Assembly: GCF_000725885.1 (NCBI RefSeq)
Contig: NZ_JODR01000013.1
Location: 121,027-185,026 of the forward strand
Length of the DNA stretch: 64,000 bases
Direction of reading: 5' to 3'
DNA from: Streptomyces albus subsp. albus
Lineage (GTDB): Bacteria > Actinomycetota > Actinomycetes > Streptomycetales > Streptomycetaceae
Position numbers and translations under genes: made by a program. Shown here piece by piece: positions 10,184 to 18,093 of this stretch. Every line of letters starts with the position of its first letter. Within the stretch, counting starts at the first letter, position 1. The notes beneath the pieces were generated by a model, which saw only the letters and a program-made list of their open reading frames with translations, was not told the origin of the DNA and made no database searches.

Positions 10184-10768
10184 TCACGGGCCCAGCGGCC
10201 AGCGCTCCAGGGGCTCGTAGTGGGGCGGCCGGCCGGGCTCGCCGCCCGCCGGGAGCATGCTGCGCACCAGGAGCAGTTCCCCCGCGCTCCAGGCCGTGCC
10301 CCGAAAGCCGGCCAGCCCCTCGACGTACGGGCGCAGGTCCGTGCGGCGCCGGCCCCTGGCGCGGGCCAGCGTGAGGTGCGCGTGGAAGGAGGGCGGCGCG
10401 TCGGGCGGCAGCAGCCCCGTGCGGCGGCCGGCCGCCGTGGTGGCCGCCGCCAGCTCTGTCAGGGCCCCGACACCGGTGTCCGGTGCGTGGACGCCCGCCC
10501 ACAGGGTGCGATCCCCGAAGCGGCCGGCGCCGGCCAGCCGGACGGGGACCGGTCCCGGGGCCCGGGCCGCCGCGCGGCCCAGCCGCACGGCCAGGTCCCG
10601 CGCCTGGTCCTCGTCGGCCTCCCCGTAGAAGCTGAGCGTGAAGTGCCAGGCGGCGGGCCGCGTCCAGCGCAGGCCTTCCGCCCCGGGCCGTTGCCTGAGA
10701 GGGCGCACGGCCTCGTCCAGTTCCCGCACCGCGGCCGGGGGCGGCCACACCGCCGCGAACAGTCTCAT
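10184..10768 (-). CDS. thpR: RNA 2',3'-cyclic phosphodiesterase
   Basis: This 194-residue 2H-family phosphoesterase hydrolyses RNA 2',3'-cyclic phosphate termini (formerly LigT). It carries the two required HxTL motifs, H42-F-T-L45 and H131-L-T-L134. The N-terminal MRLFAAVWPP and the C-terminal 'YEPLERWPL' are typical of the family. CAGGCT lies 7 nt upstream of the ATG. The biological role in bacteria is not settled; tRNA or RNA-end processing is likely. It is separate from the MFS/MarR pair, with a GC-rich gap of 132 bp upstream. Confidence 0.94.
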   Translation of the reverse strand: MRLFAAVWPPPAAVRELDEAVRPLRQRPGAEGLRWTRPAAWHFTLSFYGEADEDQARDLAVRLGRAAARAPGPVPVRLAGAGRFGDRTLWAGVHAPDTGVGALTELAAATTAAGRRTGLLPPDAPPSFHAHLTLARARGRRRTDLRPYVEGLAGFRGTAWSAGELLLVRSMLPAGGEPGRPPHYEPLERWPLGP

Positions 10769-10900
10769 GGTGCGCAGCCTGCCACGGGGCGGGGCACCGG
10801 CGCGGACCGCGGGCCCGCGTGTGCCCTGCGGGGCGCGGGCCCGCGCCGGGTGCCGTCCGGCTCCGTGCGCGGCGCCCGCGACGGGGTGGCCCCTCGGGGA

Positions 10901-12352
10901 TCAGGCCGCTTCCGTCACCTCGTCGCGGCGGACGAAGCGGACGTAGGGCTGGCCGCGGCGGAGTCCGACGGAGGGGCGGAGCCCGGCGATGCGGGCGAGG
11001 ACGAGGCCGACGGCGACGGCTGCCGCGGCGGAGATCAGGCCCCCGGCCAGGAAGCCCATCCGGGCGCCCCAGGCGTCGGTGATCCAGCCCATGAGGGGCC
11101 CGCCGATGGGGGTGCCGCCGACGAAGACCATCATGAACAGGCTCATCACCCGGCCCCGCATCGCCGGGTCGGAGGCGAGCTGGACGCTGGAGTTGGCGGT
11201 GACGTTGAAGGTCAGCCCGGCCAGTCCGATCGGCGCCATCAGGGCGGCGAACAGCCAGTAGGACGGCGCGAGCGCGGCGACCAGTTCGAGGACGCCGAAG
11301 ACGAGCGCGGCGCCGACCATCAGCCGCATCCGGGACTGGCCGCGCCGGGCGGCCAGCAGCGCGCCGGCGACGGAGCCGACGGCCATCAGGAAGTTGAGGG
11401 TGCCGTAGGTGCCGGCGCCCGCGTCGAAGACGTCACTGGTGAAGGCCGTCAGCCAGATGGGGAAGTTGAAGCCGAAGGTCCCGATGAAGCCGACGAGCAC
11501 GATCGGCCAGATCAGCTCGGGGTGCCCCCGCACATAGCGCAGGCCCTCGCGCAGCTGCCCCTTGCCGCGGGCCACGGGCTTGCTGGTGTGCAGTTCGGAG
11601 GTGCGCATCAGCAGCAGGCCGATCAGCGGGGCGGCGAAGGAGAGGCCGTTGATCAGGAAGGCCCAGCCGCCGCCGACGGCGGAGATCAGCACACCGGCCA
11701 CGGCGGGGCCGACCAGCCGGGCGCTCTGGAAGTTGGCGGAGTTGAGGGAGACGGCGTTGCGTATCTGGGCCGGGCCGACCATCTCGGAGACGAAGGTCTG
11801 CCGCGCCGGGTTGTCGACGACGGTGACCAGGCCGAGCACGAAGGCCAGCGCGTAGACGTGGGCGACCTGCACGTGCCCACTGAGGGTGAGCGCGGCCAGC
11901 ACCAGGCCGGTGACGCCCATGGCGGACTGGGTGGCGAACAGCAGCTTGCGCTTGGAGCAGCGGTCGGCGATGACGCCCCCGTACAGCCCGAACAGCAGCA
12001 TGGGCAGGAACTGGAGGGCGGTGGTGATGCCGACCGCGGTGGAGGAGCCGGTGAGGCTGTGCACCAGCCAGTCCTGGGCGATGCGCTGCATCCAGGTACC
12101 GGTGTTGGAGACGGCCTGGCCGATGGCGAAGAGGCGGTAGTTGCGGATGCGCAGCGAGGCGAACATCGAGGTGCGCGGGGCGGCCGTGCCGTTCGGCTTC
12201 CCCGCGGGACGGGGGTCCCCGGATGCCGTGGCGGTGGGCGCGGCGGGCTGCGGCGCGGGCCCGCGGTGGGGGGCCCGCTGATCGTGGTGCGGCTGGGTTT
12301 CGTCGGCTGCGGATGGTGCGGGTGCGGAGTGTGCTCCGTGGCCCGTACTCAA
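10901..12352 (-). CDS. MFS transporter (MarR-linked)
   Basis: This 483-residue major facilitator has a long polar N-terminus rich in His/Pro/Ala (about 60 residues), followed by twelve predicted helices beginning at 'RNYRLFAIGQAVSNTGTWMQRIAQDWLV'. This opening is typical of the TMEM175-unrelated MFS_3/enterobactin-exporter (EntS-like) group. The family motif GGVIADRCSKRKLL follows TM2. The start is set at TTG 12352 because AGGAGG lies 9 nt upstream; no ATG or GTG is better placed until the first helix. It is 32 bp downstream of the MarR gene in the same direction, so the two form a regulator-exporter operon. Confidence 0.9.
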   Translation of the reverse strand: MSTGHGAHSAPAPSAADETQPHHDQRAPHRGPAPQPAAPTATASGDPRPAGKPNGTAAPRTSMFASLRIRNYRLFAIGQAVSNTGTWMQRIAQDWLVHSLTGSSTAVGITTALQFLPMLLFGLYGGVIADRCSKRKLLFATQSAMGVTGLVLAALTLSGHVQVAHVYALAFVLGLVTVVDNPARQTFVSEMVGPAQIRNAVSLNSANFQSARLVGPAVAGVLISAVGGGWAFLINGLSFAAPLIGLLLMRTSELHTSKPVARGKGQLREGLRYVRGHPELIWPIVLVGFIGTFGFNFPIWLTAFTSDVFDAGAGTYGTLNFLMAVGSVAGALLAARRGQSRMRLMVGAALVFGVLELVAALAPSYWLFAALMAPIGLAGLTFNVTANSSVQLASDPAMRGRVMSLFMMVFVGGTPIGGPLMGWITDAWGARMGFLAGGLISAAAAVAVGLVLARIAGLRPSVGLRRGQPYVRFVRRDEVTEAA

Positions 12353-12384
12353 GCGGCTTCGCCTCCTGTTCTCGATCGTGCTCC

Positions 12385-12858
12385 TTACAAGTGCGCCAGC
12401 TTCTCCAGCACAGGCGCGGCGGCGCGCAGCACCGCCCAGTCGTCCTCGTCCAGTTCCCGGACCAGCTGGGCCAGCCAGGCGTTCCGCTTGGTGCGGGCCG
12501 CGGCCAGCATGGATTCGGCCTGCTCGGTCTGGGTGACCACCTTCTGCCGGCGGTCCTCGGGGTGCGCCTCCAGCCGGACCAGCCCCTTGGCCTCCAGCAT
12601 CGCGACGATCCGGGTCATGGACGGCGGCTGTACGTGCTCCTTGCGGGCCAGCTCGCTGGGGGTGGCGGAGCCGCACCGGGCGAGGGTGCCGAGCACCGCC
12701 ATCTCGGTGGGGCTCAGCGACTCGTCGACGCGCTGGTGCTTCAGCCGACGGGAGAGCCGCATCACTCCGGCGCGGAGTGCGTTGACGGCTTCCTGGTCGG
12801 CTTCCTCGGCTTCCTGGCCGGCCTCCGCGAGCCGCGGGGCGGGGAGCTGTTCCGACAT
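12385..12858 (-). CDS. MarR family transcriptional regulator
   Basis: This 157-residue winged-helix regulator has its recognition region around 'LSPTEMAVLGTLARCGSATPSELARKEHVQPPSMTRIVAMLEAKGLV' and the wing 'RLEAHPEDRRQKVV'. It is the first gene of an operon with an MFS exporter, the standard arrangement in which MarR represses the pump until a ligand binds. AT-rich inverted repeats lie directly upstream of the start codon, where it would autoregulate. The ligand is unknown. Confidence 0.94.
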   Translation of the reverse strand: MSEQLPAPRLAEAGQEAEEADQEAVNALRAGVMRLSRRLKHQRVDESLSPTEMAVLGTLARCGSATPSELARKEHVQPPSMTRIVAMLEAKGLVRLEAHPEDRRQKVVTQTEQAESMLAAARTKRNAWLAQLVRELDEDDWAVLRAAAPVLEKLAHL

Positions 12859-12863
12859 GGTTA

Positions 12864-12889
12864 TTAGGCTAGCTCATTACTCCGCCTAA
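12864..12889. promoter_or_regulatory. Putative MarR operator/promoter
   Basis: TTAGGC (12864-12869) and GCCTAA (12884-12889) form an inverted repeat around an AT-rich centre containing the GCTAGC-like core. This is the least GC-rich stretch in the neighbourhood and lies immediately upstream of the MarR start codon (12858), consistent with an autoregulated promoter. Confidence 0.55.
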
Positions 12890-12984
12890 AGACCAACGGG
12901 TTTACCCGCCGCGGATCACACGTACGAGTGAGTCCGGACACGTTTGTGGGGCAGCGGACCGGGCGGGTTGGCGACCGTTGTCGT

Positions 12985-13215
12985 ATGAACAGTCCGACCC
13001 GGCCGTTCGGCGACGGCCACCGTGCCCAGCCCGACTCGCAGGTGCTCAGCCTCCGTATCGAGGCCGCCCTGCTGGACCGGCTGACGGAACGCGCCCAAAA
13101 ACGCGGAATGAGCGTCCAGGACTACGTGGTCCGGACGCTCATCCGCGACGACTTCGACGAACGGTTCAAGGCGTCCGTCGAGGAGACCGAGCGCTTCTAC
13201 GGCCGCTCGGCATGA
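12985..13215 (+). CDS. Ribbon-helix-helix (CopG/Arc-like) protein
   Basis: This 76-residue protein has the beta strand SQVLSLRIEA followed by two helices (LLDRLTERAQKRG and SVQDYVVRTLIRDDF), the classic RHH DNA-binding fold. RHH proteins are often antitoxins, but the neighbouring gene is the convergent NCS2 permease and no toxin gene is present on either side. It is therefore more likely a free-standing regulator. The ATG at 12985 is chosen; GACCGT 6 nt upstream is a weak -10 match. Confidence 0.85.
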   Translation: MNSPTRPFGDGHRAQPDSQVLSLRIEAALLDRLTERAQKRGMSVQDYVVRTLIRDDFDERFKASVEETERFYGRSA

Positions 13216-13249
13216 CCGTCCCGGGACACCCCCGGCCCCGGGCCCCTGG

Positions 13250-14722
13250 TCACCTCACACCGAGCACCTGCTGGATCGGGTTCAGCAGGAAGTAGACGAG
13301 GAAGCAGAAGGCGACGACGTCGAGGAGCCACGGCACCTCACGGAACCGGCCGGAGGCGGCCCGCAGCACGACGAAGGCGATCACGCCGATGCCGATGCCG
13401 TTGGTGATGCTGTAGGTGAACGGCATCGAGACGATCGTCAGGAACGCCGGGATGGCCACACTGGCGTCGGACCAGTCGATGTCCCGCACGTTCGAGGCCA
13501 TGATCAGGAAGCCGACGACGAGCAGCGCCGGCGTCGCCGCCTGGGAGGGCACCACCTTCGCCAGCGGGGTGAAGACGAGCGCGAGGAGGAACAATCCACC
13601 GGTCACCACGTTGGCCAGCCCGGTACGGGCGCCCTCACCGACACCGGCCGTGGACTCCACGAAGCAGGTGTTGGCCGAGCAGGAGCCGACACCGCCGGCC
13701 GCGACACCGACACCGTCCATGAACAGGATGCGGCCCATGCGCGGCAGCTGGCCGCGCTCGTCGGCCAGCCCGGACTCCTGGCCGACGCCGATGATGGTGC
13801 CCATCGCGTCGAAGAAGCCGGACAGCAGCACGGTGAAGACGAACAGGCAGCCGGTCAGCCAGCCCACCTCGTGGAAGCCGCCGAACAGGCTGATGTCACC
13901 GACCAGCCCGAAGTCGGGGGTGCCGACCACCGAGTCGGGCACGGTGGGCACCGACAGGCCCCAGGAGGCGTCCGGGATCTCGGCGACGGCGTTGATCACG
14001 ATGGCGACGACCGCCATGGCCACGATGCCGATGAGGATGGCGCCTTTGACCTTCCGCACCGTCAGCACGAACATCAGGATCAGCCCGAGCACGAACACCA
14101 GCACCGGCCAGCCCTGGAGCTGACCGCCCACGCCGAGCCCGAGCGGCACGGTGGTCTTGGCGGCGTCCGGGTTGCGGGTGACGAAGCCGGAGTCGACCAG
14201 GCCGATCAGCGAGATGAACAGGCCGATGCCGATGGCGATGGCCCGGCGCAGTCCGGCGGGGATGGCGTCCATGACGCGCTGCCGCAGACCGGAGGCGACC
14301 AGCAGCATCAGCACGATGCCGGCGAGCACCACCATGCCCATGGCGTCCGGCCAGGACATCTTGGGGGCGAGCTGGAGCGCGACCACGGCGTTGATGCCCA
14401 GACCGGTGGCCAGCGCGATGGGGACGTTGCCGATGACGCCCATCAGCAGCGTGGTGAGCCCCGCCATCAGCGCGGTGGCGGTGACCAGCTGACCGTTGTC
14501 CAGCTGGTGACCGAATTTATCGGTTCCCGCCCCGAGGATGATCGGGTTCAGCACGATGATGTACGCCATCGCAAAGAACGTCGCCAGCCCGCCCCTGAGC
14601 TCCCGGCTCACGGTCGAGCCGCGCTCCGAGATCCTGAAGAACCGGTCGAGCGCGGAGGAGGAGGTGGGCGGAGTCCCCTGGGGGGCTCCCTGGGAGTCGA
14701 CCGGACTGGCCGAAGCGGACAT
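13250..14722 (-). CDS. NCS2 family purine-type permease (AzgA-like)
   Basis: This 490-residue membrane transporter belongs to the AzgA branch of the NCS2 (nucleobase:cation symporter 2) family and probably imports hypoxanthine, guanine or adenine with protons. Supporting motifs are 'RELRGGLATFFAMAYIIVLNP', 'GLGINAVVALQLAPKMSWPDAMG' and the conserved 'GSCSANTCFVESTAGVGEGARTGL' substrate-site region, with 12-14 hydrophobic helices. The ATG at 14722 has GAGG a few bases upstream. It is divergent from the DUF2530 gene, a pairing I recall as common in Streptomyces. The substrate is inferred from the family. Confidence 0.93.
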   Translation of the reverse strand: MSASASPVDSQGAPQGTPPTSSSALDRFFRISERGSTVSRELRGGLATFFAMAYIIVLNPIILGAGTDKFGHQLDNGQLVTATALMAGLTTLLMGVIGNVPIALATGLGINAVVALQLAPKMSWPDAMGMVVLAGIVLMLLVASGLRQRVMDAIPAGLRRAIAIGIGLFISLIGLVDSGFVTRNPDAAKTTVPLGLGVGGQLQGWPVLVFVLGLILMFVLTVRKVKGAILIGIVAMAVVAIVINAVAEIPDASWGLSVPTVPDSVVGTPDFGLVGDISLFGGFHEVGWLTGCLFVFTVLLSGFFDAMGTIIGVGQESGLADERGQLPRMGRILFMDGVGVAAGGVGSCSANTCFVESTAGVGEGARTGLANVVTGGLFLLALVFTPLAKVVPSQAATPALLVVGFLIMASNVRDIDWSDASVAIPAFLTIVSMPFTYSITNGIGIGVIAFVVLRAASGRFREVPWLLDVVAFCFLVYFLLNPIQQVLGVR

Positions 14723-14921
14723 GCGGGACCTCGGTACGTGCTGAAGGAAAGGAGGAGCGACGGACAGGTTTGTACTTTCACACGAAAGAAACGCGCCATA
14801 TCCGGTTGCTTTCAGTATGAACAAACGAACGCACTGATCGCCAACTCCGCCCCCGGCCGCTGTGACCGACCTCGCTAGGCTGGGCACCGCAGACAGGCGA
14901 GGGAACGAGGGAGCCGCGACG

Positions 14922-15182
14922 ATGGGCCTCATGGACAAGTGGACCAACGGCGAGCGCGAGGCCCCCGAACCGCTGGAGGGCAACGTCGTCGCCACCGTCG
15001 TCACCGGCACCCTGGTCTGGCTCGTCCTCTTCCTCGTCCAGCTCCCCTTCTACGGCTGGTACGCCGACCACGGCCACACCTGGTGGCTGTGGACCTGCGC
15101 CGCCGGCGCCGGCCTGGGCTGCGTCGGCATCTGGTACGTCCGCGCCCGGGACGCGGCCATCAAGCGGTCCCAGGACGGCTGA
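14922..15182 (+). CDS. DUF2530 two-helix membrane protein
   Basis: This 86-residue protein has two hydrophobic helices (about 21-43 and 52-72), joined by 'YGWYADHGHTWW', and a basic C-terminus (ARDAAIKRSQDG). The sequence matches my memory of the actinobacterial DUF2530 family. A GAGGGAG ribosome site supports the ATG at 14922; a second in-frame ATG follows three codons later. The 199-bp gap to the divergent permease carries the promoters of both and a small CTTTC-ACAC-GAAAG repeat (14775-14788). Function is unknown. Confidence 0.85.
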   Translation: MGLMDKWTNGEREAPEPLEGNVVATVVTGTLVWLVLFLVQLPFYGWYADHGHTWWLWTCAAGAGLGCVGIWYVRARDAAIKRSQDG

Positions 15183-15293
15183 GCCCGCCCTGTCCCCCGC
15201 CCCCGGGGCGGAACGGGTGGGCGCGGCCCGCGCCCCGGCCCTCCCCGGCGCGCACCCTCCGCCGACCCGCCGCCGCCCCCGTACCGTCGGAAC

Positions 15294-17663
15294 ATGACGA
15301 AACCGGGCCAAGGTCTCACCAGCGCCGAGGTCGACGAACGCGTCGCGCGCGGCGAGGTCAACGACGTCCCCGCCCGCAGCAGCAGGTCCGCGGCGGACAT
15401 CGTCCGCGCCAACGTCTTCACCCGCTTCAACGCGATCATCGGTGTGCTCTTCCTGATCATCCTGATCGTGGGCCCCGTCCAGGACGGCCTCTTCGGGTTC
15501 GTGATCGTCGCCAACACCGGCATCGGGATCATCCAGGAACTGCGCGCCAAACGGACCCTCGACAGCCTCGCCGTGATCGGCGAGGCCCGCCCCCGGGTGC
15601 GCCGCGACGGCACCACCGTCGAACTGCCCACCGACCGCATCGTGCTCGGCGACCTGATCGAGCTGCGCCCCGGCGAGAAATGCGTCGTCGACGGGGAGGT
15701 GACGGAGGCCGACAGCCTGGAGGTGGACGAGTCCCTGCTGACCGGCGAGTCCGACCCGGTCGTCAAACAGCCCGGCGACCGCATCCTGTCGGGCAGCTTC
15801 GTGGTCGCCGGCAGCGGCGCCTTCACCGCCACCAAGGTGGGCCGCGAAGCCTACGCGGCCCGGCTCACCGAGGAGGCCAGCCGCTTCACCCTCGTCCACT
15901 CCGAACTGCGCGGCGGCATCAGCGTCCTGCTGAAGTACATCACGTGGATGATGGTCCCCGCGGCGCTCGGGCTCGTCCTGAGCCAACTGGTCGTCGAACG
16001 CCACGACGCGCCCGAGGCGGTGCGCCGCATGGTGGCCGGCATCGTCCCTATGGTGCCCGAGGGGCTGGTCCTGCTCACCTCCGTCGCCTTCGCCATCGGC
16101 GTCATCCGGCTCGGCCGCAAACAGTGCCTCGTCCAGGAGCTGCCCGCCATCGAGGGCCTGGCCCGGGTGGACGTCGTCTGCCTCGACAAGACCGGCACCC
16201 TCACCGAGGGCGGCATGGACGTCCAGCAGGTCCGCCCCCTCGGCACCACCACGCAGGAGGACATCGACACGGCCCTGCGGGCCCTCGGCGCGGCCGAACC
16301 GCACCCCAACGCCAGCCTCCAGGCGATCGTCGAGGCGTACCCGCCCGGCACCGGCGCGCCGGACGGTCCGCGGCCCGCCGGCTCCCTCCCCTTCTCCTCG
16401 GCCCGCAAGTACAGCGGCGTCGCCGTCACCGGGCCCGACGGCCGGACCGACGCCTGGCTGCTGGGCGCGCCCGACGTGCTGCTGCCCGCCGGCGACCCGG
16501 TGCTCGCGGACGTCACACAGCTCGACCGGCAGGGACTGCGGGTGCTGCTGCTGGCCCGCCCCGCCGACGGCCGGCTCCCCGACGGCGAGGCGAACCGGCC
16601 GCCCGCCGCGCACCCGGCGGCCCTCGTCGTCCTCGAACAGCGGCTGCGCCCCGACGCCCGCGCCACCCTGGCCTACTTCGCCGAGCAGGACGTCCAGGCC
16701 AAGGTGATCTCCGGCGACAACGCCGTCTCGGTCGGCGCCGTCGCCGGCAAGCTCGGCCTGCCCGGCGCCGAGCGGCCCGTGGACGCCCGGCAGCTGCCCG
16801 CCCCCGACGAAGGGCTGGCCCGCGCGGTCGGCGAGGGCACCGTCTTCGGCCGGGTCACCCCGCGGCAGAAACGGCAGATGGTCGGCGCCCTCCAGGCCGA
16901 CGGGCACACGGTGGCGATGACCGGCGACGGCGTCAACGACGTCCTGGCCCTCAAGGACGCCGACATCGGGGTGGCCATGGGCTCCGGCTCCGAGGCGACC
17001 AAGGCCGTGGCGCAGATCGTGCTGCTGAACAACAGCTTCGCCACGCTGCCGTCCGTGGTGGGCGAGGGCCGGCGTGTCATCGGCAACATCGAACGCGTCG
17101 CGGCCCTGTTCCTGACCAAGACGGTCTACTCGGTGCTGCTGGCCCTCCTGGTCATCTGCTGGCACGTCCCCTACCCGTTCCTGCCCCGGCATCTGACCCT
17201 GCTGTCCTCCCTGACCATCGGCATCCCCGCCTTCTTCCTGGCGCTGGCGCCCAACCGGGAGCGGGCCAGGCCCCACTTCGTGCGGCGGGTGCTGCGGTAC
17301 GCCGTGCCGTGCGGGCTGATCGCGGGGGCGGCCACCTTCGCCACCTATCTGCTGGCCCGGCACCACTACCACGGGCCCGGCGCGCTGGCCGCCGAGACCA
17401 GCGTGGCGACCCTGACCCTCTTCCTGATCGCGATGTGGGTGCTGGCCATCGTGGCGCGGCCCTACACCTGGTGGCGGGTGCTGCTGGTGCTGGCCATGGG
17501 GGTGGGGTTCCTGGTGGTGCTGGCCACCCCCTGGCTCCAGCGGTTCTTCGCCCTCAAGCTCGTCGGCACCACCCTGCCGTGGACGGCCGTGGGCGTGGCC
17601 GTGGTGGCCGGCGCCCTGCTGGAGGCCGCCTGGCGCTGGGTGGCCCGCACCGTCCCGGCCTGA
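15294..17663 (+). CDS. P-type cation-transporting ATPase (CtpE-like)
   Basis: This 789-residue P-type ATPase has the actuator motif LLTGESDPV, the phosphorylated Asp in D298-K-T-G-T-L-T, the hinge TGDGVNDVLALKDADIG, and ten or so membrane helices. The TM4 motif is PMVPEGLVLLTS rather than the CPC of heavy-metal pumps or PEGLP of P2A Ca2+ pumps. PxVPEGL resembles mycobacterial CtpE, which is implicated in Ca2+ uptake. There is no N-terminal metal-binding domain. TACCGT (15282-15287) lies exactly 6 nt before the ATG, suggesting a leaderless mRNA. Ion specificity is an inference. Confidence 0.92.
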   Translation: MTKPGQGLTSAEVDERVARGEVNDVPARSSRSAADIVRANVFTRFNAIIGVLFLIILIVGPVQDGLFGFVIVANTGIGIIQELRAKRTLDSLAVIGEARPRVRRDGTTVELPTDRIVLGDLIELRPGEKCVVDGEVTEADSLEVDESLLTGESDPVVKQPGDRILSGSFVVAGSGAFTATKVGREAYAARLTEEASRFTLVHSELRGGISVLLKYITWMMVPAALGLVLSQLVVERHDAPEAVRRMVAGIVPMVPEGLVLLTSVAFAIGVIRLGRKQCLVQELPAIEGLARVDVVCLDKTGTLTEGGMDVQQVRPLGTTTQEDIDTALRALGAAEPHPNASLQAIVEAYPPGTGAPDGPRPAGSLPFSSARKYSGVAVTGPDGRTDAWLLGAPDVLLPAGDPVLADVTQLDRQGLRVLLLARPADGRLPDGEANRPPAAHPAALVVLEQRLRPDARATLAYFAEQDVQAKVISGDNAVSVGAVAGKLGLPGAERPVDARQLPAPDEGLARAVGEGTVFGRVTPRQKRQMVGALQADGHTVAMTGDGVNDVLALKDADIGVAMGSGSEATKAVAQIVLLNNSFATLPSVVGEGRRVIGNIERVAALFLTKTVYSVLLALLVICWHVPYPFLPRHLTLLSSLTIGIPAFFLALAPNRERARPHFVRRVLRYAVPCGLIAGAATFATYLLARHHYHGPGALAAETSVATLTLFLIAMWVLAIVARPYTWWRVLLVLAMGVGFLVVLATPWLQRFFALKLVGTTLPWTAVGVAVVAGALLEAAWRWVARTVPA

Positions 17664-17726
17664 CCCCGGCGCGGGCCCCGGCCGCGCGGGCCGGGACCGC
17701 CACCCGGCTGCGGCGGCGCGCCCCTC

Positions 17727-17963
17727 CTACGGTGCGCTGTCGGCCAGTTCGGTGCGGCCCTGGGCACGGGCGCAGTGCGCACAGCAGAAGTACCGGCCCT
17801 CGGACTCCATGCCGTGCCCCAGGATGCGGCAGCCGCAGTTCTCGCACACGGGCGCCATCCGGTGCGCCGCGCACTCCAGGCAGTCGAAGACGTGCACCTG
17901 GCCGGCGGCACGGACCTCGAAGGTGTGGGGGTAGTCGTTCCGACAGACCTCGCAGACGGGCAT
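17727..17963 (-). CDS. Cys-rich zinc-binding (metallothionein-like) protein
   Basis: This 78-residue protein has eleven-odd Cys/His ligands in paired arrangements: C4-x2-C7, C28-x2-C31, C40-x2-C43-x-C45, C60-C61-x2-C64, with His at 13, 24, 34, 50 and 63. The segment PVCENCGCRILGHG with FCCAHCARAQG resembles the bacterial metallothionein-like/zinc-ribbon family. It could store or sense zinc, or be a structural zinc-ribbon adaptor. It is convergent with the P-type ATPase gene and separated from it by a GC-rich inverted-repeat segment; a functional link with the pump is only a possibility. Confidence 0.8.
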   Translation of the reverse strand: MPVCEVCRNDYPHTFEVRAAGQVHVFDCLECAAHRMAPVCENCGCRILGHGMESEGRYFCCAHCARAQGRTELADSAP

Positions 17964-18093
17964 GCCGCTCTCCTCGGAAGCTCGGGGGTGGGCGAGACAT
18001 CGTTACCCCGCCGCCCCACCCCCACGCCCCGGTCTCGGCCACCCGGTGCGCACCCGTTGGAGCGGTCACCGGGCGCGGCCGGGGGCCCGGCGC

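Noticed and set aside
10220..12889. Long plus-strand frame opposite thpR, the MFS and MarR genes
   Set aside because: It spans three well-supported minus-strand genes and is low-complexity; a shadow frame.
12985..13215. Toxin-antitoxin module (ribbon-helix-helix antitoxin)
   Set aside because: No toxin-like gene lies next to it; the neighbours are a MarR operon and a permease.
14723..14921. Purine riboswitch before the NCS2 permease
   Set aside because: No conserved purine-riboswitch loops were seen; only a short CTTTC/GAAAG repeat is present.
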